Shown: piece by piece, positions 53,441-61,337 of the stretch
Numbering within the stretch: position 1 is the stretch's first letter
How the letters are laid out: every line of letters begins with the position of its first letter
Source of the DNA: Bacteroidales bacterium
GTDB taxonomy: Bacteria > Bacteroidota > Bacteroidia > Bacteroidales > UBA1556
DNA: 64,000 bases
Direction of reading: 5' to 3'
Assembly: GCA_023146135.1 (NCBI GenBank)
Contig: JAGLCR010000007.1
Location: 78,810 to 142,809 of the forward strand
Position numbers and translations under genes: made by a program
The notes under the pieces: model-generated
The model's database searches: none
The model's input: the letters and a program-made list of their open reading frames with translations, nothing else
Told to the model about the DNA's origin: nothing

Positions 53441-54421
53441 ATGAAGATTGTCCTTATTTTTTTTATCGGCTTATTGTTTACTGCATTTTCTTGCAATATC
53501 ATTACAACTAAAAAGGTGGAGGTTATTGATTCTACTGAAGTTCAAGGAGATTTAGTATTATTTTATGCAAGCAGCATGCTTATTCCAATGCAAGATATTA
53601 TTAGAGATTTTGAATTGGAGTATCCCCATGTAAAAGTGTTATCCGAAGTATCGGGAAGTAGAACTGCAGTGCTTAAAATAAGTGAGCTTAATAAGCCCTG
53701 TGATGTTGTAGTATCATCCGATTATCAAGTGATAAAAAATCTTTTAATGCCACATTATGCGAGCTGGTATATTGAGTTTGCCACCAACGAACTTGTTTTA
53801 GCTTATAATGATCGTAGCCATGCAAAGCAGCAAATTAATTCAGAAAATTGGTATCAAATTTTATTGAATGATAGTGTTAATTTTGGGCGTTCAGACCCTG
53901 ATTCAGACCCCTGTGGAATGCGATCTGTGTTAACAATAAAACTTGCTGAAGAGTATTATGAAGAGTTTGGTTTAAAAGATCAATTATTGTTTAAAAATAA
54001 AAAGCTAATCCGTCATAGTGATATTGAATTACTAAAAATGCTAAAAAAACATGAGGTAGATTATATTTTTGTTTATAAATCAGTAGCCATACAAAATGGA
54101 CTTTCCTTTGTTGAGCTTCCCAGTAAAATAAATTTAGGTTCTGCTGATGAATCAATCTTTTACGCTACGGTAAATATGAAAGTAAGCAGTAATAATCCAG
54201 GTGTTTATCTACTTCGAAAAGGTGAGCAAATACGATATGCATTAACAATGCTAAAAGAGGCAAATAATAAGCGGGCAGCAGAGGCTTTTATAGTTTTCTT
54301 TACCAATAAAAATAAAGGATTAAGAATTATTGAAGACAGTAAGATTCAATTACTTGATTCATTGTATATAGTGCCCCACGATAGTTTACTCCTTGAGTTG
54401 AGCACAAAAATAGAACGATAA
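53441..54421 (+). CDS. Tungstate/molybdate-type ABC substrate-binding lipoprotein
   Basis: The 326-residue lipoprotein (FTAFSCN, lipidated Cys18) has the periplasmic-binding fold of the WtpA/ModA group: LVLFYASSMLIPMQDIIRDFELEYPHVKV, EVSGSRTAVLKISELNKPCDVVVSSDY, ELVLAYNDRS, NFGRSDPDSDPCGMRSVLTIKLAEEYY and a YIFVYKSVAIQNGLSFVELP segment. The repeated Ser residues and the GRSDPDSDPCG loop are typical of oxyanion-binding sites. It would hand tungstate or molybdate to an ABC permease, but no permease or ATPase gene is next to it. The preceding lipoprotein gene may be cotranscribed. Confidence 0.85.
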   Translation: MKIVLIFFIGLLFTAFSCNIITTKKVEVIDSTEVQGDLVLFYASSMLIPMQDIIRDFELEYPHVKVLSEVSGSRTAVLKISELNKPCDVVVSSDYQVIKNLLMPHYASWYIEFATNELVLAYNDRSHAKQQINSENWYQILLNDSVNFGRSDPDSDPCGMRSVLTIKLAEEYYEEFGLKDQLLFKNKKLIRHSDIELLKMLKKHEVDYIFVYKSVAIQNGLSFVELPSKINLGSADESIFYATVNMKVSSNNPGVYLLRKGEQIRYALTMLKEANNKRAAEAFIVFFTNKNKGLRIIEDSKIQLLDSLYIVPHDSLLLELSTKIER

Positions 54422-54431
54422 ATTCAATTCG

Positions 54432-55487
54432 TTACTTTAAGAAATCAGAAAAATTTGTAGTAATAGTAAATGTATTAGTTCCTCCAGCCAAGTGATAATT
54501 GGCATGGGAGTAACTGAGTTTGAATTTTGATATTTTTATACCAAAACCAAAGGAAAAACCTACTAAAGCAGTACGGGATGCTATTTTCAACTCTTGACGA
54601 CGACGATAATTATAAGCTAGTTGCACTAAGAAATTACCTTTTCCAGGAGCTAATTCAACACCAAAAATAGCATGTCGCATTAATTTATCTCCAAAATGCC
54701 AGCCCGAACTATTTTCAACTGGTTCACCAGTAAAAGGGTCAAGCTCGGGTTCTTTATTAGGGTCAGTATAAGTTAAATCCCACTTTTGCAAGTCGTTTAA
54801 TAATAGTACTAAACGAAAAGGAGCATGCTCAAATTTCTTGGAAACTCCCCATTGAATTTCAAAAGGAATTGGCTCGCGGTCGCCACCATTATATGTTGTA
54901 ATCTGGCGACCAATATTTTTTACAATGAAAGAGGAAGTAAGGTGCTTTTCCTCGTTTATATAACTCAATGCAAGATCAGCTGCTATGCCATAGGATTTAT
55001 AAATTTCAAGTTTAGAATAAATATTTTTGAGATTCACACCTATTTGGAAGTGGTCACTTAGCTTTTTTGCCCAGCCAATAGTAAGAGCGTATTCAGAGGC
55101 TCTGAAGCTCCCCAATTCGCGTCCCACTTCATCACGTTCAATAAAATCGCCATAACTAAGAAATTGCAATGTTGCTACAAAAGTACCAATCTTATTAAAT
55201 TCATGGCCATAGGCTACAAAACCTGCATTTACATCTTCAAAATAATTTAAGTAATTAAGTGAAAACTGTCCGTGCATTTTTTCGTTTATCAACGAAGGAT
55301 TGGAGTATGCTAATGTAATATCATTGTCATAAATTGGTACATAGTTTCCCCCAAGCGCCGAAACCCTGGCCGAATTGGCCATGTTTAGAAACATATAGGT
55401 TTTGCTCCCTCCCAATTGAGCTTTCGATGAAAGACTATAGCTGAGTAAGATGCTTAATACTATGACGAATGATTTATTGCTAATCAT
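54432..55487 (-). CDS. porQ: Type IX secretion system protein PorQ
   Basis: The 351-residue outer-membrane protein has a signal peptide (to about 23) and the PorV/PorQ-family start GGSKTYMFLNMANSARVSALGGNYVPIYDNDITLAYSNPSLIN. The rest is a predicted beta barrel with alternating strands, ending FTITTNFSDFLK. PorQ is a FadL-like component linked to attachment of T9SS cargos, working with the PorU sortase. Its presence fits the two CTD-bearing proteins in the sigma cassettes. It is convergent with the binding-protein gene, ten bases apart. Confidence 0.9.
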   Translation of the reverse strand: MISNKSFVIVLSILLSYSLSSKAQLGGSKTYMFLNMANSARVSALGGNYVPIYDNDITLAYSNPSLINEKMHGQFSLNYLNYFEDVNAGFVAYGHEFNKIGTFVATLQFLSYGDFIERDEVGRELGSFRASEYALTIGWAKKLSDHFQIGVNLKNIYSKLEIYKSYGIAADLALSYINEEKHLTSSFIVKNIGRQITTYNGGDREPIPFEIQWGVSKKFEHAPFRLVLLLNDLQKWDLTYTDPNKEPELDPFTGEPVENSSGWHFGDKLMRHAIFGVELAPGKGNFLVQLAYNYRRRQELKIASRTALVGFSFGFGIKISKFKLSYSHANYHLAGGTNTFTITTNFSDFLK

Positions 55488-55658
55488 TTATTATAAATTA
55501 GATAACCAAAACAATACCATAATAAGAATAGTGCAGTTTATCTGGCTTAATAGTTAATTGTTAACGCTTGTAATTAGGTTTTATTTTTGAACGAAGAATT
55601 AAAATAATACTATAAGCGAAATTAATAAAAAAGGTCAACAATAATACATACTTCTGGC

Positions 55659-55688
55659 TTTGTAGAATAAATGAAAAGAGTACATTTG
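55659..55688 (+). promoter_or_regulatory. Promoter TTTG-N18-TACATTTG for lgt
   Basis: TTTG (55659-55662) is followed after 18 bases by TACATTTG (55681-55688), a near-perfect Bacteroidota promoter. The lgt ATG is at 55693, only four bases later, so the message is expected to be leaderless. Confidence 0.7.
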
Positions 55689-55692
55689 CAGT

Positions 55693-56496
55693 ATGATAGG
55701 AATTCTTAATTCGATAAGCTGGTCAATTGACCCCATATTATTTGACCTTGGACCTTTACAAGTGCGGTACTATGGACTGCTATTCGCGACGGGCTTTATG
55801 CTTAGTTTTTATATAGTAAGCTATTTTTATAAACGTGCTGGACTTAAAGTTGAAGAGGTAGATAAGCTTACTATTTACACTATTTTAGGAGCAGTTTTAG
55901 GTGCTCGACTCGGACATGTATTCTTTTACGAATGGGCATATTATCAAGCAAATATGAGTGAAATATTAATGGTATGGCACGGTGGTTTAGCAAGTCATGG
56001 TGGAGCAATTGGGATATTGATTGCTATATATTTTTATTCGCGTAAATACCATAGAAATTATCTTTGGACAATGGATAGAATTGTTGTTCCAACCGCTCTA
56101 ACCGGTGCACTTATTAGAATCGGAAATTTAATGAATTCTGAAATATACGGAACTCCTACCGAATTGCCATGGGGCTTTGTGTTTGTAAACAATGCTGAAG
56201 TCGTTCCTATGCATCCTACTCAACTTTACGAAGCACTCTCTTACTTAGTCTCATTTGCTATTCTTTGGACGATTTACCAAAAAGATGATGGCAAAAGTCC
56301 TCGAGGCAAATTGTTTGGAGTGTTTTTAATTTTAATATTTGGTATTCGATTTTTTATCGAGTTTATTAAATATCACCAAAGCACCCTATTGTCAGACGGG
56401 TCAATGCTCAATATGGGTCAAATCCTGAGTATTCCTCTTGTAGTGGCGGGTATATATTTTTGGATTTCTTCAAAGAATAAATCTGTTGAACCATAA
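55693..56496 (+). CDS. lgt: Prolipoprotein diacylglyceryl transferase
   Basis: The 267-residue polytopic protein has Lgt hallmarks: LQVRYYGLLFATGF, GARLGHVFFYEW, HGGLASHGGAIG with His102 and the signature RIGNLMNSEIYG (Arg142, Asn145, Glu150). It attaches diacylglyceryl from phosphatidylglycerol to the lipobox Cys of prolipoproteins, such as those encoded across this window. About seven membrane helices are visible. It lies 11 bases before the hybrid kinase, so the two may be cotranscribed. Confidence 0.97.
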   Translation: MIGILNSISWSIDPILFDLGPLQVRYYGLLFATGFMLSFYIVSYFYKRAGLKVEEVDKLTIYTILGAVLGARLGHVFFYEWAYYQANMSEILMVWHGGLASHGGAIGILIAIYFYSRKYHRNYLWTMDRIVVPTALTGALIRIGNLMNSEIYGTPTELPWGFVFVNNAEVVPMHPTQLYEALSYLVSFAILWTIYQKDDGKSPRGKLFGVFLILIFGIRFFIEFIKYHQSTLLSDGSMLNMGQILSIPLVVAGIYFWISSKNKSVEP

Positions 56497-56507
56497 ATAA
56501 ACATAGC

Positions 56508-58070
56508 ATGGAGCAGGAAAGAAGATACCCGGTCGAAATATTTGAAACCATATTTGAAAATACAAATGAGGCAAGGTGGGTTATAAAAAATGATCAAATT
56601 ATTTTTTGTAATAAGCTTGGTTATCTGTATTTTGAAGGCGAGTCTAGCGAAGATATTATTGGAAATTCCATATGGGATTTATCACCCGAATTTCAAAAGG
56701 AGGGTGTTACTTCAAAGAGTCAGGGCTTGAAACACCTTGTCAAAGCTGCAAGAAATGAAAAGCCCACCTTTGAATGGATTCATAAAAACTTGAACGGTAA
56801 ACTTTTTGAAACAGAAGTTTCTCTATCTCGTTTTGATTTTGATGAAAGTATATTTATTTTAGCTACAATAAGGGATCTTAATGATCAGAGGATTCTTGAA
56901 AAGGAACTTATTGAAGCCAAAGAAAGTGCTGAAAAGAGTGCGCAGCTAAAAACAAAATTTCTTGCAAACATGTCACATGATATTCGTAATCCATTGAATG
57001 CAATTCTTGGTTTTTCGAAAATACTTGCTGATGAAACTGAATTATCTAATTCGGAACGACGAAAGTATGCTACCTTAATTGAAAGTAATGGTAATAAGTT
57101 ACATAACTTGATAAATGACATTATTGATGTTAGCTTGATTGAGGCAAATCAGATGCATATTGAGAATAAACGATGCGAGGTAAATGGTATATTGGAGGAA
57201 TTGTATTTGAGTTTTCAACGGAAAATAGAAACACGAGAAAATTTACGTTTAAAACTTAATATTGCTGTCGACAACCCAGGATTTGCCATTTTTTCTGACC
57301 CCATGCGATTGCGACAGGTATTATCCAACCTTATAGAAAATGCCATAAAATATACTCAGAAAGGGTTTGTGGAATTTGGATATGAAATAACTGATGATAA
57401 TATGATTCAGTTCTTTGTGAGAGATAGTGGTATTGGTATTGACTCTGAATATTTGGAGAATATATTTACCCGTTTTAGTAGAGAATCTGCAGGCAATACA
57501 GAAGGTATTAAAGGTACGGGACTAGGGTTAGATATCTCAAAACGCTTGGTTACATTGCTTGGTGGAAAAATATGGGTTTTTTCCACTCTTAATATTGGTT
57601 CAGAGTTTTATTTCAATCTGCCTACCGTGTTTTTAGATTATACACCAAAACCAACTTTAAAAACAAAAAAGAAAACATTGTCAGCACATGATGTTGATTG
57701 GTCTGATAAACATATACTAATTGCAGAAGACGATGTTATTAATTTTGAGCTATTACGAATTATTTTGAGTAAGACAAAAGTAAAGGTTTCGCAAGCAATA
57801 AATGGACGTGAAGCCCTTGATATATTAGCAAAAGATACGAGTATTGACTTATTACTACTTGATATTCAAATGCCTGTAATGAATGGGTATGAAGTGATAA
57901 AAGAGCTTAAAAGTATAAGAAATGACTTGCCTGTGATTGCACAAACAGCCGTGAGTTTAGAGAATGTAGAAAAGGGTAATTATGCTGACCTTTTTGACGA
58001 CTGCCTTTCTAAACCCATTGATGTAAAAACACTAATACAAAAGATACAAGTGTTCTTTACTAAACCTTAA
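56508..58070 (+). CDS. Soluble PAS-hybrid histidine kinase with receiver domain
   Basis: The 520-residue protein has no membrane segment. A PAS domain (about 8-125) is followed by HisKA (phospho-acceptor His157 in NMSHDIRNPLN), HATPase_c (about 255-375, N box RQVLSNLIENAIKY, G boxes DSGIGI and GTGLGLDIS) and a C-terminal receiver domain (about 400-518, IAEDD, phosphorylated Asp452 in LLDIQMPVMNG, T and K positions AQTA and LSKP). It would sense a cytoplasmic signal and pass phosphate to its own receiver; the output partner is not adjacent. It ends overlapping the convergent symporter gene by 11 bases. Confidence 0.93.
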   Translation: MEQERRYPVEIFETIFENTNEARWVIKNDQIIFCNKLGYLYFEGESSEDIIGNSIWDLSPEFQKEGVTSKSQGLKHLVKAARNEKPTFEWIHKNLNGKLFETEVSLSRFDFDESIFILATIRDLNDQRILEKELIEAKESAEKSAQLKTKFLANMSHDIRNPLNAILGFSKILADETELSNSERRKYATLIESNGNKLHNLINDIIDVSLIEANQMHIENKRCEVNGILEELYLSFQRKIETRENLRLKLNIAVDNPGFAIFSDPMRLRQVLSNLIENAIKYTQKGFVEFGYEITDDNMIQFFVRDSGIGIDSEYLENIFTRFSRESAGNTEGIKGTGLGLDISKRLVTLLGGKIWVFSTLNIGSEFYFNLPTVFLDYTPKPTLKTKKKTLSAHDVDWSDKHILIAEDDVINFELLRIILSKTKVKVSQAINGREALDILAKDTSIDLLLLDIQMPVMNGYEVIKELKSIRNDLPVIAQTAVSLENVEKGNYADLFDDCLSKPIDVKTLIQKIQVFFTKP

Positions 58071-59469
58071 GTGTTTCACCTTCTGATTTCGCAATAATAA
58101 CAGCACCACAGGTGTCACTCCATACATTTACCGATGTTCGGAACATATCCAAAATACGATCAACAGCAAGAATCAAACCGATACCTTCCAATGGAAGCCC
58201 AGCAACCGTTAGCACTACCGTTATCATAACCATACCAGCCATTGGTATAGCTGCTGCTCCAATGGAAGCTAATAATGCCGTAAGCACCATGATAAACTGC
58301 TGTCCTAGCGAAAGATCGATGCCATATGCCTGTGCAATAAACATGGCTGCAACTAACTCGTAAAGAGCTGTGCCATCCATATTTACAGTGGCACCAAGAG
58401 GTAGGGTAAAACTTGTAATTTTATTTGATACACCATCATTTTTTTCTACTGCTGTCATTGTGAGGGGCAGAGTAGCTCCCGATGAGGAGGTGGAAAATGC
58501 TGTAAGTAGCGGTGTAGTTACTGCACGAAAATGTTTTAGTGGACTGGCCTTTCCTATAAACTTTGTAAGTAAAGGTAGTGTGATAAATGCATGTACACTT
58601 AAGGCTAATAAAACAGTAAGCATATACAATCCCATACGAGCGGCAAGTCCAATCAAATCATCCTGATCTGAAATTACTTTTGCCACAATACCAAAAACAC
58701 CAATAGGAGTAAATCGAATAACCCACATGGTTATTTTCATCATAATATCAAAAAGAGCGTTAAAAAAGTCCGTAAATATCGTTTTTGCTTTTGCTTGTGC
58801 TTTTGTTATAAATACACCAAAAATAAGGGCGAAGAAAATAATTGAAAGCATGTTTCCATTACTTAAGGCTTCAAAAATATTTGTTGGTACAATATTAATC
58901 AAGGTGTCTCCAATGGTATCACTTGACTTTGCTAGGCCTTCAACCAATTGCTCAGCACTTTTATCTGCTCCCACACCAGGCTTTATTATGTTTACAAAAA
59001 ACAAACCTGTAACTATCGCAAAAGTGCTTGTTAGCACATAGTAGGACAATGTTTTAATACCCAATCTTCCAAGGTTTTCGCTGCCTCCCAAATTTGATAC
59101 TCCACTAATAAGTGAACTTAAAACAAGCGGTATTATTAGCATTTTAAGTGCTCTAATAAATACATCACCAAGCCAGGAAACATATCTGATGGGTGGATTG
59201 AAATAGGCCTCCTTAACTAATATATTCTCATATTCGCCATAAGCAACATTTATTTGATTACTGAGAGCCTCCTTAAATGCTGCTTTGCTCTCAAAGGATT
59301 GCCCTTTCAATTGAGCGTATTGAGAAACAACTTGTTGGTCAACATTTTGATATATAAGCCTTTTAATACTTATTTCTCTAACTTTGTAATCTGTATTGAA
59401 CACAATACCATAAGCAATTGCAAGAATCAAAGCTATAAGTATTTGCCAATGAAGGGCGATTTTCTTCAT
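58060..59469 (-). CDS. Dicarboxylate/amino acid:cation symporter (DAACS family)
   Basis: The 469-residue polytopic protein has the glutamate/dicarboxylate transporter signatures: the serine-rich hairpin AFSTSSSGATLPLTM, GATVNMDGTALYE and MAGMVMITVVLTVAGLPLEGIGLILAVDRILDMFRTSVNVWSD. It takes up glutamate, aspartate or C4-dicarboxylates with sodium or protons. Residues about 28-95 form an extra soluble loop after the first helix (VREISIKRLIYQNVDQQVVSQ...), larger than in GltP. It overlaps the hybrid kinase gene by 11 bases at the 3' end. Confidence 0.93.
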   Translation of the reverse strand: MKKIALHWQILIALILAIAYGIVFNTDYKVREISIKRLIYQNVDQQVVSQYAQLKGQSFESKAAFKEALSNQINVAYGEYENILVKEAYFNPPIRYVSWLGDVFIRALKMLIIPLVLSSLISGVSNLGGSENLGRLGIKTLSYYVLTSTFAIVTGLFFVNIIKPGVGADKSAEQLVEGLAKSSDTIGDTLINIVPTNIFEALSNGNMLSIIFFALIFGVFITKAQAKAKTIFTDFFNALFDIMMKITMWVIRFTPIGVFGIVAKVISDQDDLIGLAARMGLYMLTVLLALSVHAFITLPLLTKFIGKASPLKHFRAVTTPLLTAFSTSSSGATLPLTMTAVEKNDGVSNKITSFTLPLGATVNMDGTALYELVAAMFIAQAYGIDLSLGQQFIMVLTALLASIGAAAIPMAGMVMITVVLTVAGLPLEGIGLILAVDRILDMFRTSVNVWSDTCGAVIIAKSEGETLKV

Positions 59470-59666
59470 ATGATATATATTTTAGCGTAAAAGTATATTA
59501 TTTTTTTGGTTTTTGGCTTTTTATTTAGAATTTCAATTAACAGACTTGTTCCCCCTCTTTAAAAATGATTACTGTTTCAAGACTATGTATTTCGTAAGTT
59601 CAAATACTTTTTACACTATTTTTGAACTCTAACAATTGAAAAAGATTAACTTAAACATATTTGGGA

Positions 59667-61178
59667 ATGATTTCAAAAAGAATTATCACGGTATTTGTAT
59701 TTGTAAGCTATATTTTTGTTTCCTGCAGTAGTAATGTGGAGAAAAAATCAACAGTAATTGAACCACCGGTAGTAAAGCACCACTCAAATAGGGTTGCCGC
59801 TGAGTGGGAACCTGCATTAGGAACTATTGTGGTATGGCCTCTAGACTTGCCTCATAAGCTTATCATTGAGTTGGCGAAAGATGCTAAACTATACACCATT
59901 GTTCCCAATAAAGAGGAGATTGAAATAGCAAAAGAGTGGTACATAAAATGGAATATTGATCTAAATAATGTAGAATTTATTGTTTCTGCTCAAGGACTCG
60001 ATTCGTGGTGGGCACGTGATTGGGGTGCATTTGCTGTATTCGATTCGCTTGGTGTAATGCGTCTTGCCGATGGACAGTACAAATACAGTACTCCAGTTAC
60101 AACAATCGGTTGTAACGATTCTTTACAATTTCTTTTTACTGAAAAAGATGATATATCAGGAGCTCAGAAAATAGTATTAACCACTGACGATGACAATACC
60201 CCCTTGGATATTGCCAATTATATGGGCTATGAAAGAATTGATTTGCCATTTACTTTTACCGGCGGCAATGTATTTATGGATGGTAGAGGTGCTGCTTTAT
60301 CTACTTGCGTTATCAAAAATGAAAACCGTTATATTGGTAATAGTGATGAAGAGCTAGTAAACGATTCAAAAGATTTTTTAGGAATAGAAGCTTATAACTT
60401 TATCTCAAATTTTGAGCACAGTGGAATTCAGCATATCGATTGTTACTTAAAAATTCTGGATAATAACCGCTTATTTGTAATGCAACCTCCTGCCGATCAT
60501 GAGTTGTATCAGATATATGAGGACATCGCAAATAATGAACTCACACAACTAAAAAATGCCCAAGGTGAAGCATATGAAATTATTAGATTGAGTACTGCTC
60601 GATATAAAGATGATCGATTGGCTGCATATTCCAACTCCTTAATTATTAACAAGAACATCTATGTTCCTTTGTTTGGTATTTCACAAGATTCCATTGCCTT
60701 ATCACAATGGAAAACCGCTATGCCTGGATATACTGTAAAAGGTTTTTACTATGACGTTTTTGAAGAGCCAAAACTGCATCCACGAGTGTTGAAACGACGT
60801 GTTTCGGGATTGGGATGGAAAGATGGAGATGCGCTACATTGTAGAACAAGAGCCATGTGGAACCCACAGATGCTTTATATAGCTTTTGCAAAACAGCCAA
60901 CTAAATCAGATAACAGTATCACTTTTGAAGCAAGCATAATCGACTATAGTAATTCGGGTTTGATAAGGAGTGAAATGAAATTGATGTGGAGAGAAAAAGG
61001 AAGTTCAGAATGGAACACAGTACAATTGGAGGAAAGAGACCAAGTGAATTACTTTGTAGCAAACATCGATTATTTGGGGCCAAATAAAAAAATTGAGTAT
61101 TACATCACTGCTAAAACAGTCGCTGGCAAAACTCAATCGGCACCAATGACTGCTCCAATAGGGTTCTATACTTTATAG
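59667..61178 (+). CDS. Exported agmatine deiminase / peptidylarginine deiminase family lipoprotein
   Basis: ATG 59667 is preferred over the TTG two codons upstream. The 503-residue lipoprotein (YIFVSCSSN, Cys20) has the PAD_porph/agmatine deiminase catalytic set: Asp118 (SWWARDWGAF), His256 and Asp258 (HSGIQHIDCYLKIL) and the nucleophile Cys392 (GDALHCRTRAM). The family hydrolyses the guanidino group of agmatine or peptidyl-arginine to ammonia and a carbamoyl group. The last 90 residues form an extra beta domain, Ig-like. Export makes a role on peptides or external agmatine more likely than a cytoplasmic polyamine pathway. A TATTTTTG element lies at 59617-59624. Confidence 0.85.
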   Translation: MISKRIITVFVFVSYIFVSCSSNVEKKSTVIEPPVVKHHSNRVAAEWEPALGTIVVWPLDLPHKLIIELAKDAKLYTIVPNKEEIEIAKEWYIKWNIDLNNVEFIVSAQGLDSWWARDWGAFAVFDSLGVMRLADGQYKYSTPVTTIGCNDSLQFLFTEKDDISGAQKIVLTTDDDNTPLDIANYMGYERIDLPFTFTGGNVFMDGRGAALSTCVIKNENRYIGNSDEELVNDSKDFLGIEAYNFISNFEHSGIQHIDCYLKILDNNRLFVMQPPADHELYQIYEDIANNELTQLKNAQGEAYEIIRLSTARYKDDRLAAYSNSLIINKNIYVPLFGISQDSIALSQWKTAMPGYTVKGFYYDVFEEPKLHPRVLKRRVSGLGWKDGDALHCRTRAMWNPQMLYIAFAKQPTKSDNSITFEASIIDYSNSGLIRSEMKLMWREKGSSEWNTVQLEERDQVNYFVANIDYLGPNKKIEYYITAKTVAGKTQSAPMTAPIGFYTL

Positions 61179-61337
61179 GGTAACAGCTTGTATTTCACAG
61201 TAAAGGCAGAGCTGTTTTGAATACAGTCTAATAAATAATGAAACACTCAGTTAAAGTGATTCTATTGAAATTTGATATTCTTAACTTTTGCTACAAATGA
61301 CAATGTAAGTAATCGTAAAAAGTCGTTATTAACTTTA

